From Micromonospora sp. DSM 45708 (lineage in GTDB: Bacteria > Actinomycetota > Actinomycetes > Mycobacteriales > Micromonosporaceae), in assembly GCF_039566955.1 (NCBI RefSeq), contig NZ_CP154796.1, forward strand, positions 6,076,001-6,140,000: a DNA stretch of 64,000 nucleotides, written 5' to 3'. Each line of letters begins with the position of its first letter. Positions within the stretch are counted from its first letter, which is position 1. The notes under the pieces were generated by a model. The model worked only from the letters and a program-made list of their open reading frames with translations. It was not told the origin of the DNA and searched no databases. Both the position numbers and the translations under genes were made by a program. Below, in pieces: positions 43,086 through 50,058 of the stretch.

Positions 43086-43089
43086 CCTG

Positions 43090-43163
43090 AGCCGCCTGAC
43101 GGAATCGAACCGTCGACCTACGCATTACGAGTGCGTCGCTCTAGCCGACTGAGCTAAGGCGGC
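43090..43163 (-). tRNA. tRNA-Thr (anticodon CGT)
   Basis: A 74-nt cloverleaf on the minus strand. The acceptor stem GCCGCCT pairs with AGGCGGC. The D-stem is GCTC/GAGC, and the anticodon stem ACGCA/TGCGT encloses the loop CTCGTAA, giving anticodon CGT. The T-stem is GACGG/CCGTC with the loop TTCGATT. CCA is not encoded. It sits at the right edge of the accessory island; tRNA genes are common integration sites. Confidence 0.97.
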
Positions 43164-43295
43164 AACGACCGCCAAGTGTACGGCACGCGCCGCCGGACGC
43201 CGAACCGGATCCCCCTCGTCCGGAACCGGACAACCGGACACCTCGGCCCCGGCACGGGAGAGACTTCCCGCCCGGTCCGGACTACCCTGCGGCGG

Positions 43296-45032
43296 GTGAC
43301 CGACGACCACGTACCGCCGCGACAGCCGGATCCGGAGACGCGCCCGGGCGAGCGGGCCAGCCGTCGGCCGCACAGCCTGGACCCGCAGGAGCTGGGTTTC
43401 ACCCCGCGCCGGCCGGTGCCGTGGCTCGCGCCGCTGCTGCTGATCAGCACCGGCCTGCGGACGCTGCTGGCCATGCTGTTCGGGGCGTACCTGGACAAGC
43501 GGGAGTTGCAGAACGCGTTCGGCGACGGCACGTTCCGGCAGGTCGGGCCGGACGGCGGGCTCTGGCTGGACTACGTGGCCGACCTGGGCGACGGCTTCGA
43601 CGCCACGTACTCGATCGCCTACCTGCTCGCCCAGCCGGAGCTGACCGTGGACGGGCACCGGCTGCCCCGGGCACAGACCCTGGTGATGGGCGGCGACCAG
43701 GTCTATCCGTCGGCCGGCTACGAGGCGTACGAGGACCGGTGCAAGGGCCCGTACCAGGCGGCGCTGCCGGTCGCCCCGCCGGAGCGGCCGACGCTCTTCG
43801 CGGTCCCCGGCAACCACGACTGGTACGACGGCCTGACCGCGTTCCTGCGGCTGTTCGTGCGCTCCCGGGACCGCCACTTCGCCGGTTGGGGCACCGGCCA
43901 GTCCCGCTCCTACTTCGCGGTGGAGCTGCCGGCCGGATGGTGGCTGTTGGGCCTCGACGACCAGTCCGGTTCGTACCTGGACGATCCGCAGCTCACCTAC
44001 TTCGACGCGGTGGCCCGCAAGCTCACCCCGCGGTCGAGGGTGATCCTGGCGGTGCCGGCGCCGACGTGGATCAAGGCCGCCGACCACCCCAACGCGTACG
44101 ACTCGGTCGACTACTTCATCCGCACCATCGTGGCGCCCACCGGGGCCCAGGTCCGGGTGCTGGTCTCCGGCGACCTGCACCACTACGCCCGGTACGCCGG
44201 CCCGGAGCGGCAGCTCATCACCTGCGGTGGCGGTGGCGCGTACCTCTATCCGACGCACCAGCTTCCGGAGCGGCTGGAGGTGCCGCCGCGGGACACGCTG
44301 ACCCGCCGGGCCAGCCGCACCCGCGAGTACGAGCTGGCCGCCCGCTACCCGGACCGGGCGCGTTCCCGCCGGTACGGGTGGGGGATCTTCGGCCGGCTGC
44401 CGTTCCGCAACCCGGGCTTCACCACGCTGCTCGGCACCGTGCACACGCTGCTGATGCTCGCCATGGCCGGCGTGACGGCGCAGCGGGCCGACTCCACCGC
44501 GCAGCGGCTGTTCAGCGTCCCGTTGGTGGCGATGCTCGCGGTGACGGTGCTGGGCGCGGCGTTCTTCGCGAAGCCGCCCAGCGCGGGCGGCAAGCGGCAC
44601 GCCCGGCACTGGATCCTCGGGGTGGCGCACGGGGCGGCCCAGGTGGCGCTGGCGGCGGGCGGCACCTGGCTCTGGCTGCACCTGCCGTTCTACGACTGGC
44701 CGTGGCCGCTGCCGGCGGTCGCGGCGGCGGTGCTCTACGGCCCGGCCAGCGGGCTGGCCGCCAGTCAGCTCGTGGCGCTCTACCTGCTGGTGGCGGGCGC
44801 GTTCGGGGTGAACCTGAACGAGTTGTTCGCCGGCCAGGGCATCGAGGACTCGAAGGCGTTCCTCCGGTTCCGGTTCGACCCCGACGGCACGCTGACGATC
44901 TACCCCATCGCGCTGGACCGCGTGTCGCACGCCTGGCAGCTCAACCCGGACCAGTCCCCCACGGCCCCGTGGCTGACCCCGAAGACCCCCCTGACGCCCC
45001 GCCTGGCCGAACCCCCCATCACCCTCCGCTGA
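43296..45032 (+). CDS. Membrane-associated metallophosphoesterase
   Basis: A 578-aa protein. An N-terminal hydrophobic segment (PWLAPLLLISTGLRTLLAML) precedes a calcineurin-like phosphoesterase domain with LVMGGDQVYPS, VPGNHDWYDGL (GNHD) and VLVSGDLHHYARY (GDxHH). Four or five hydrophobic segments occupy residues ~405-520, so the enzyme is membrane-bound. GTG 43296 is chosen because the longer frame to 43176 runs towards the tRNA. The substrate is not predictable. Confidence 0.9.
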   Translation: MTDDHVPPRQPDPETRPGERASRRPHSLDPQELGFTPRRPVPWLAPLLLISTGLRTLLAMLFGAYLDKRELQNAFGDGTFRQVGPDGGLWLDYVADLGDGFDATYSIAYLLAQPELTVDGHRLPRAQTLVMGGDQVYPSAGYEAYEDRCKGPYQAALPVAPPERPTLFAVPGNHDWYDGLTAFLRLFVRSRDRHFAGWGTGQSRSYFAVELPAGWWLLGLDDQSGSYLDDPQLTYFDAVARKLTPRSRVILAVPAPTWIKAADHPNAYDSVDYFIRTIVAPTGAQVRVLVSGDLHHYARYAGPERQLITCGGGGAYLYPTHQLPERLEVPPRDTLTRRASRTREYELAARYPDRARSRRYGWGIFGRLPFRNPGFTTLLGTVHTLLMLAMAGVTAQRADSTAQRLFSVPLVAMLAVTVLGAAFFAKPPSAGGKRHARHWILGVAHGAAQVALAAGGTWLWLHLPFYDWPWPLPAVAAAVLYGPASGLAASQLVALYLLVAGAFGVNLNELFAGQGIEDSKAFLRFRFDPDGTLTIYPIALDRVSHAWQLNPDQSPTAPWLTPKTPLTPRLAEPPITLR

Positions 45033-45070
45033 CCGCCCCACGGCCCGCCCCGCCCGCAGGCCCCGCCCGG

Positions 45071-45116
45071 TTGATCATGAAGTTGGCGGCGCGAACAGCC
45101 GACCTCTCATGATCGA
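45071..45116. repeat. Imperfect intergenic palindrome (GATCATGA arms)
   Basis: TTGATCATGAAGTTGGCGGC (45071-45090) and a largely complementary arm (45098-45116) flank a 7-nt centre. Arms share GATCATGA and CGGC with mismatches between. From memory, similar GATCATGA palindromes are scattered between genes in Micromonospora genomes. It lies between the phosphoesterase gene and the ricT remnant. Confidence 0.55.
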
Positions 45117-45129
45117 CGCGGGGAAGGGG

Positions 45130-45370
45130 TCAGGTGGCGGGGTTGTAGTGCTGGTCGTGGGACTGGCGGGGGCGCAGACGGAGGCGCGGCTGCACTGGCA
45201 GCGGGAGCCGTCGGCGTCCAGCCGGACCGTGACGGCGTCGCGCGGGACGCTGTGGCCGACCACCTTGCCCTCGCCCTGCGGCGTCTCCACCCGGGTGCCG
45301 ACCGCCGGCGCGGACTCCTGAAACCGCTGGTACAGCGGATGCCCTCTCTTCGCCGCAGGCAGCACTTCAG
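45130..45370 (-). pseudogene. Displaced 3' end of ricT (PSP1 gene) fragment
   Basis: This segment closely matches the 3' end of the intact ricT gene at 46173-46411 (about 90% identical over the best 80 bp by eye). It encodes HPLYQRFQESAPAVGTRVET and GKVVGHSVPRDAVTVRLDAD. One C appears to be missing in a C-run near 45170; restoring it gives a tail like CAPRQSHDQHYNPAT ending at TGA 45130. No start or upstream domain remains, so it is a fragment. Confidence 0.85.
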
Positions 45371-45438
45371 GGTGAGAAATATGACTTGCGACTATTAGCT
45401 ACCCTTCGGTCGAACTCGACAGATGGGGGGTCGGCTCA

Positions 45439-46137
45439 ATGGGCACGCGACGCCGCAAGAACCCGCCACGCAAATCTCAAGCAGCAACGAATACCTCAAC
45501 CCCTGAACTTGACCGCTCGAAAGAATATACTAATGCACCCAGGTCGACCACCTGGGCAACTCTCGGCCGCGACCACAGGCGGCCGATTCCAATTCCGCTT
45601 GTCGCTGCAATCACCCTTCCGGCCACCATCCTCCTGGGGTTGAAATTCTCCAACTACATTGCCTGCCCTCAACAGACCCAAGGGGAAGCTCATGTAATTA
45701 CGTCAATCGCAGTAGGCTTGGCAATCGGCGGAGGAGTAACGGCCATCCTCATGATTGCTGTCACCCTGGGCGTCATGGTCGAGCGCTTGGAGAACAGCGT
45801 GAGCGCCGTACGCGTGGCCCTCGAGAGAGCTGGCATCGGTGCGATCTACGGAACATCGATTTCTACGCTCGCAACCTTGCACCTCGAGCCTGGCGACGGA
45901 TGCGAACCCCAACTCCTGTCGAACATCAGCAACGGAGCCACCTGGGGCTCAATGCTGGGCTTTGCACTGTCGATCTTAACTCTACGGAAGCAGATGATCG
46001 CAGATTCTAAGATCGCCAAGAGTGCAAGAGACCGGTTCTATTTAAGGTCCCTGTCCGCCTCTGCCATTCTATTCGGCGCCACTATCACGTTGAGCGTCAC
46101 TTCGAAACTTCTGAGCGGTGACGTTTTCCCATCTTGA
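45439..46137 (+). CDS. Low-G+C membrane protein, hypothetical
   Basis: A 232-aa protein starting at ATG 45439. After a polar Arg/Lys/Thr-rich N-terminus (~50 residues) it has hydrophobic segments near residues 53-70, 88-114, 162-180 and 205-222. Examples are PIPLVAAITLPATILLGLKF and AVGLAIGGGVTAILMIAVTL. Codons such as AAT, ATA and TTA are frequent, unlike the neighbours, so it is probably foreign. It lies between the ricT remnant and intact ricT. I recognise no family. Confidence 0.7.
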   Translation: MGTRRRKNPPRKSQAATNTSTPELDRSKEYTNAPRSTTWATLGRDHRRPIPIPLVAAITLPATILLGLKFSNYIACPQQTQGEAHVITSIAVGLAIGGGVTAILMIAVTLGVMVERLENSVSAVRVALERAGIGAIYGTSISTLATLHLEPGDGCEPQLLSNISNGATWGSMLGFALSILTLRKQMIADSKIAKSARDRFYLRSLSASAILFGATITLSVTSKLLSGDVFPS

Positions 46138-46172
46138 CCAGGGCAGGGATTCCCCATCAGCGAAGTCAGCGC

Positions 46173-47015
46173 TCACTCCTCACTGTATCGCTCTTCATGC
46201 GCCTGCCTCGGCGCACAGACGGATGCTCGCGAGCAGGAGCACCGAGAGCCGTCGGCGTCCAGGCGGACAGTGACCGCGTCGCGCGGAACGCTGTGGCCGA
46301 CCACCTTGCCCTCGCCTTGCGGCGTGGACACCCGGCTGCCGACCGCCGGGGCCGTCTCCTGGAATTTTTGATACAGAGGATGCTCGTACTTCAGGCAACA
46401 CATCAGCCGGCCGCACGCGCCCGAGATGCGCAGCGGGTTGAGCGGCAGGTCCTGGTCCTTCGCCATCCGGATCGTCACCGGCTCGAAGTCGGTGAGGAAC
46501 GTGGCACAGCACAGGTCACGGCCGCACGAGCCGATGCCGCCCTGCACGCGCGCCGAGTCGCGGGCGGAGAGCTGCCGCAGCTCGACCCGGCAGTGCAGCG
46601 TCGCGCCCAGATCGCGGACCAGGGAACGGAAGTCCACCCGGTGCGGCGCGGTGAAGTAGATGGTCGTGCGGTCGCTGCCGGTCTCCGGCGTGGCCAGGAC
46701 GTGGTCGACGGCCACCACCTTCATCGGCAGGCCGTGCTCGCGGATCAGCCGCTTGGCGGCCACCTTCGCGTCGGCCTTGCGCCGGCGCAGCAGCTCGTCG
46801 CGGTGCAGGTCGTCCTCGCCGGCCAGCCCGGCCAGCTTCGGGAAACCGTCGGTGTCCTCGCTGACCCACTGCGCGGCCCAGACGCACTCGGCCACCTCGG
46901 GACCCTCGTCGGTGGGCACCAGCACCCGCTGCCCCACCTGCGGACGGAACTCACCCGGATCGAGGTAGTAGAGGCGCCCGTACCGGTTGAAACTGACCGC
47001 GCAGAGCATGCCCAT
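46173..47015 (-). CDS. ricT: RicT/PSP1-domain protein
   Basis: A 280-aa PSP1-domain protein, the YaaT/RicT family that in Bacillus binds RicA/RicF and affects RNA turnover and development. LDPGEFRPQVGQRVLVPTDE is in the N-terminus. IYFTAPHRVDFRSLVRDLGA and the Cys cluster SCGRDLCCATF, ISGACGRLMCCLKYEHPLYQ are diagnostic. ATG 47015 follows AGGGTAGG. The last ~65 codons use low-G+C choices (for example TAT CAA AAA) unlike the rest of the gene. The displaced native-looking end lies at 45130-45370. Confidence 0.93.
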   Translation of the reverse strand: MGMLCAVSFNRYGRLYYLDPGEFRPQVGQRVLVPTDEGPEVAECVWAAQWVSEDTDGFPKLAGLAGEDDLHRDELLRRRKADAKVAAKRLIREHGLPMKVVAVDHVLATPETGSDRTTIYFTAPHRVDFRSLVRDLGATLHCRVELRQLSARDSARVQGGIGSCGRDLCCATFLTDFEPVTIRMAKDQDLPLNPLRISGACGRLMCCLKYEHPLYQKFQETAPAVGSRVSTPQGEGKVVGHSVPRDAVTVRLDADGSRCSCSRASVCAPRQAHEERYSEE

Positions 47016-47215
47016 GCGCCTACCCTACGCGGACCCGTGTGACCGGATGGCCCACCGCTCGCCGTCCGGTCACACCGCGCGGCGATCCATCCCGGTCGAC
47101 CCGACCGAACCGGCCCCGTCCCTCGCCCGGACGGTTGAAACCTGGGCCGGCCCCGGGACAAACGCCCATCCACCGCGTTGAGTGAAGGCATACCTGCGGG
47201 GGGTGCAGGGGAAGG

Positions 47216-47271
47216 CCACGGCGTCGCACGCCGGTGCCCGGCCACGGTCGGAGCGGCGTGCGACGCCGTGG
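47216..47271 (-). terminator. 18-bp hairpin after the hypothetical secretion-like operon
   Basis: Arms 47216-47233 and 47254-47271 are perfectly complementary with a 20-nt loop, beginning 4 bp after the stop of the 47276-47944 gene. It likely ends the minus-strand operon 48580-47276. Confidence 0.75.
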
Positions 47272-47275
47272 GCCG

Positions 47276-47944
47276 TCAGTAGCCGATCCGGGTGGTGCCG
47301 CCGTAGCGCGGCGCGGAGACGGCACGGTCCCGCCAGGTCGTCTCCGCCAGGCTCGGCCCCCACTGACGCAGCAGCGTCTCGGCCCCGTCGTAGGCCACCC
47401 CGAGCACCCCCAGCACCCGGGTGGCGATCTCGGCCGCCGCCGACGCGCCGGCCGGGCCGGCCTCGACCCCGGGCCGGGACGCGGCGTGCACGGTGACCGC
47501 CTCGGCCGAGCCGACCACCTCGGCGAGCGCCCGCGCCAGGGCGGCGCGGCTGCTCTCCACCCAGCCGGCCAGCGCGTCCGCGTAGCCGGCGGTCGACTCC
47601 AGCCGCCCGACCAGGCTCTCCGGCCCTTCGTCGAGGTGCCGGAGCAGGGCGGTGCGCGCCTCGTCGTACGCCGACGCGGCAGATCCGGACCAGGCGACCG
47701 GGTCGGTGAGCACGGCGCAGGTGTCGTCGTACCCCCGGACGAGCCGGCGCACGGCGTGGCCGGCACCGGTCAGCGGCGCCGGGTGCAGGTCGAGGAACTC
47801 CCGCACGGCCGCACCGGGGAGCACCTGCATCCGGCGCAGCAGCGGCCAGAGCCGGTGCCCCTCGGGCGCTCCGGCGGCGAGCAGCGCGTCGACGCGGGTG
47901 AGCAGGTCGAGGCCCGGCTCGGCGAGGCGGTCCAGCGCGTCCAT
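47276..47944 (-). CDS. WXG-like helical protein, hypothetical
   Basis: A 222-aa protein rich in Ala and helix-forming residues, with VAWSGSAASAYDEARTALLR near residue 85. That WxG..A..Y pattern resembles WXG100/ESX substrates. No signal peptide is present. Its start overlaps the preceding 101-aa gene stop (47944), so the two are coupled. Together with the YbaB gene it forms a three-gene operon. Secretion by a type VII system is an inference, since no secretion genes are in the window. Confidence 0.72.
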   Translation of the reverse strand: MDALDRLAEPGLDLLTRVDALLAAGAPEGHRLWPLLRRMQVLPGAAVREFLDLHPAPLTGAGHAVRRLVRGYDDTCAVLTDPVAWSGSAASAYDEARTALLRHLDEGPESLVGRLESTAGYADALAGWVESSRAALARALAEVVGSAEAVTVHAASRPGVEAGPAGASAAAEIATRVLGVLGVAYDGAETLLRQWGPSLAETTWRDRAVSAPRYGGTTRIGY

Positions 47945-48249
47945 CAGGCCTCCCGGGCCAGCCGGCGCGCGACCGCCTCGTCGGCCGCCGCGTAACGCTC
48001 GGCGGCGCTGCGCAGCGCCGCCGCGGCGGCGGCCAGCCGGTTCGCGGCGGCCTGCGCCTCACGTGCCCGGTCGGCGGTGGCCGCGGTCCACTGCCGGTGC
48101 AGCGCGCGCCCGACCTCGCCGGGTCGGCCGGCGGCGTGGGCACCGAACGCCGGGTGCGGCGGGTCGGTGGCGGGCACGGTGCGGGCCAGCGTGGCCAGGC
48201 CGGCGGCGGCCTCGTCGAGGCGGGCGGCCAGCGCACGCAGCGATTCCAT
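47944..48249 (-). CDS. EspC-like small helical protein, hypothetical
   Basis: A 101-aa, almost wholly alpha-helical protein (MESLRALAARLDEAAAGLAT, then heptad-like EAQAAANRLAAAAAALRSAA). It resembles small ESX-associated coiled-coil proteins such as the EspC/WXG group, though no WxG is present. Its stop overlaps the start of the next gene and it lies 1 bp after the YbaB gene, so all three are co-transcribed. Confidence 0.7.
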   Translation of the reverse strand: MESLRALAARLDEAAAGLATLARTVPATDPPHPAFGAHAAGRPGEVGRALHRQWTAATADRAREAQAAANRLAAAAAALRSAAERYAAADEAVARRLAREA

Positions 48250-48250
48250 G

Positions 48251-48580
48251 TCAGGCTCCCGCCAGCGGCCGGTAGGCCGCGAACGTCTCGTTGTGCAGCT
48301 TCTCCCGGGCCCACTGCGCCGCGTCCGCGGCGGCGCTCACCGCGGCCTGCACCGAACCCGCCACGTCGCGCGGGTTGCGCTGGTGCAGCGGGCCGAGGAA
48401 GCGGACGTCGGTGATCCGCCCACCGGCCGTGACCACCACCTCGACCAGCCCGTCGGGTGAACGGACGGTGACCTCCACCGTGGCGACCGCCTGGTCGAAC
48501 TCGGCCTGGAGCGTCTCGATGCGGCGGTAACGCCGCACCGCCTCCTCGATCCAGGCCTCGTCGATCTCCCCCCGCGCCAT
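48251..48580 (-). CDS. YbaB/EbfC-family DNA-binding protein
   Basis: A 109-aa YbaB/EbfC-like protein, a nucleoid-associated dimer. It has a helical N-terminus (WIEEAVRRYRRIETLQAEFD), the beta strand region VEVTVRSPDGLVEVVVTAGG and a C-terminal helix. ATG 48580 follows GGAGGAG. It heads an operon with two secretion-like helical proteins, an arrangement typical of the actinobacterial YbaB members found beside ESX-like genes rather than recR. Confidence 0.85.
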   Translation of the reverse strand: MARGEIDEAWIEEAVRRYRRIETLQAEFDQAVATVEVTVRSPDGLVEVVVTAGGRITDVRFLGPLHQRNPRDVAGSVQAAVSAAADAAQWAREKLHNETFAAYRPLAGA

Positions 48581-48729
48581 CGGCGGACTCCTCCCCGGTC
48601 GGCGCCGCCGCCCCACCCCGACGCCACCCTCACTGAGCGTGCCGCCTCCGTCACCACGGCTTTCACGGACCGTACCGCACGTCAATCGCACGTGTCGATG
48701 CCCTGTGGACAGTGTGGGGTGGGGTGGGG

Positions 48730-50058
48730 TCAGCCCCGCCAGAGCGACAGCATCATCGCCTCGACCGCGATCCGCGGCTTGACGTTCGCCTCGATCGCCG
48801 CCCGGCACTCCAGCACCGCCTCCAGGCGGCGCAGTGAGCCCTCGGCGTCCCACTTCTCTGCGCCGGCGGCGGCCAGCGTGGCGGTGTCGGTGTGCACCGG
48901 GGCGACCGGTGCCCGCAGCGCCACGGTGAGCGCGTCCCGGTAGAAGCCGGCCAGGTCGACCAGCGCCCGGTCCAGCGCGTCCCGCTGGGCCCGGGTGGCC
49001 CGCGACTTCTGCCGCTTCTCCAGATCCTTGAGCTGGCCGGCGGCGCCCCGCATGGCACCGGCCGCGCCCCGGCCGGTGCCGCCGGCGCCGAGCGCGGTCT
49101 GCAACGCCGCCCGCTCCGCCTCGTCGACCTCGGCGACCGCGGCGGCAGCCTCCGCCTCGGCGGCCTCGATCAGCGCCGACGCGGCGTCGAACGCGGCGCC
49201 CACGCCGGTGAGCCGGCGCGGCACGGCCAGCACGGCGTCCCGCCGCTGCCGGGCCTCCGGGTCGCGGGCCAGCCGCCGGGCCCGGCCCACGTGCCCCTGC
49301 GCGGCGGCGGCGGCCCACTCGGCCACGTCCGGGGCGATGCCGTCCCGACGGACCAGCACCTCGGCCACCGCGCCGGCCGGCGGCTGGCGCAGCGGCACGA
49401 CCCGGCACCGCGACCGGATGGTCACCGACACGTCGTCCGGATGGGTGGACGGGGCACAGAGCAGGAAGACGGTACGCGGTGGCGGCTCCTCGACCGCCTT
49501 GAGCAGCGCGTTGCCGGCCGCCTCGGTGAGCCGGTCGGCATCCTCGATGATCACGATCTGCCAGCGACCGCCGGAGGGCGTGCTCGCCGCCCGCAGCACC
49601 AGCGCCCGCATCTCGCCGACGCCGATGGAGAGCCCCTCGGGCACCACGAGCCGCACGTCGGCGTGGGTGCCGGCGAGCGTGGTGTGGCAGCCGGGGCAGC
49701 GACCGCAGCCGGTGCCGTGCACGCACTGGAGGGCGGCGGCGAAGGCACGCGCGGCCACCGACCGGCCGGAACCGGGTGGCCCGGTGAAGATCCACGCGTG
49801 CGTCATGCCAGCACCGGGCACCGTCGCGCCCGGGTCGCCGGTCGCGCCGGGCCCGTCCGGATCGCCCGGCTCGTCGAACTGCTCGGCGAGCGCGTCGAGA
49901 TCGTCGTACCCGTCGGGGTCTCCGCCGCCGGTCGGGGCGCCCGCGCCGGCCGGCACGAGGGTGGCGGCGCGCAGCAGCGCGGCGGCCGAGGCGGCGGCCC
50001 GCCGCAGCGTGGCCACCGCCTCGTCCTGCCCGACCAGATCGCCGAAGACGTCCGTCAT
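48730..50058 (-). CDS. holB: DNA polymerase III delta' subunit
   Basis: A 442-aa clamp-loader subunit. The P-loop is degenerate (GPPGSGRS, Arg in place of Lys), as expected for a non-ATP-binding delta'. The zinc module CVHGTGCGRCPGCH follows. IVIIEDADRLTEAAGNALLK, VEEPPPRTVFLL and SVTIRSRCRVVPL are classic. A Gly/Asp-rich insert lies at residues ~40-85. ATG 50058 overlaps the tmk fusion stop (ATGA), so translation is coupled. Confidence 0.95.
   Translation of the reverse strand: MTDVFGDLVGQDEAVATLRRAAASAAALLRAATLVPAGAGAPTGGGDPDGYDDLDALAEQFDEPGDPDGPGATGDPGATVPGAGMTHAWIFTGPPGSGRSVAARAFAAALQCVHGTGCGRCPGCHTTLAGTHADVRLVVPEGLSIGVGEMRALVLRAASTPSGGRWQIVIIEDADRLTEAAGNALLKAVEEPPPRTVFLLCAPSTHPDDVSVTIRSRCRVVPLRQPPAGAVAEVLVRRDGIAPDVAEWAAAAAQGHVGRARRLARDPEARQRRDAVLAVPRRLTGVGAAFDAASALIEAAEAEAAAAVAEVDEAERAALQTALGAGGTGRGAAGAMRGAAGQLKDLEKRQKSRATRAQRDALDRALVDLAGFYRDALTVALRAPVAPVHTDTATLAAAGAEKWDAEGSLRRLEAVLECRAAIEANVKPRIAVEAMMLSLWRG

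Larger units (their letters stand above)
42699..43089. other. 391-bp gap between the hydrolase gene and tRNA-Thr
   Basis: The gap opens with a T-rich stretch (TTTTGTTTGTTTTGTG at 42718-42733), unusual for this genome, and becomes G+C-rich towards the tRNA. A 47-codon minus-strand frame (42806-42949) and the tRNA terminator hairpin lie inside it. I see no attachment-site duplication of the tRNA 3' end. Confidence 0.6.

Noticed and set aside
43090..43163. tRNA-Thr as an active phage attachment site
   Set aside because: I found no direct repeat of its 3' end and no integrase in the window, so only a boundary role is suggested.
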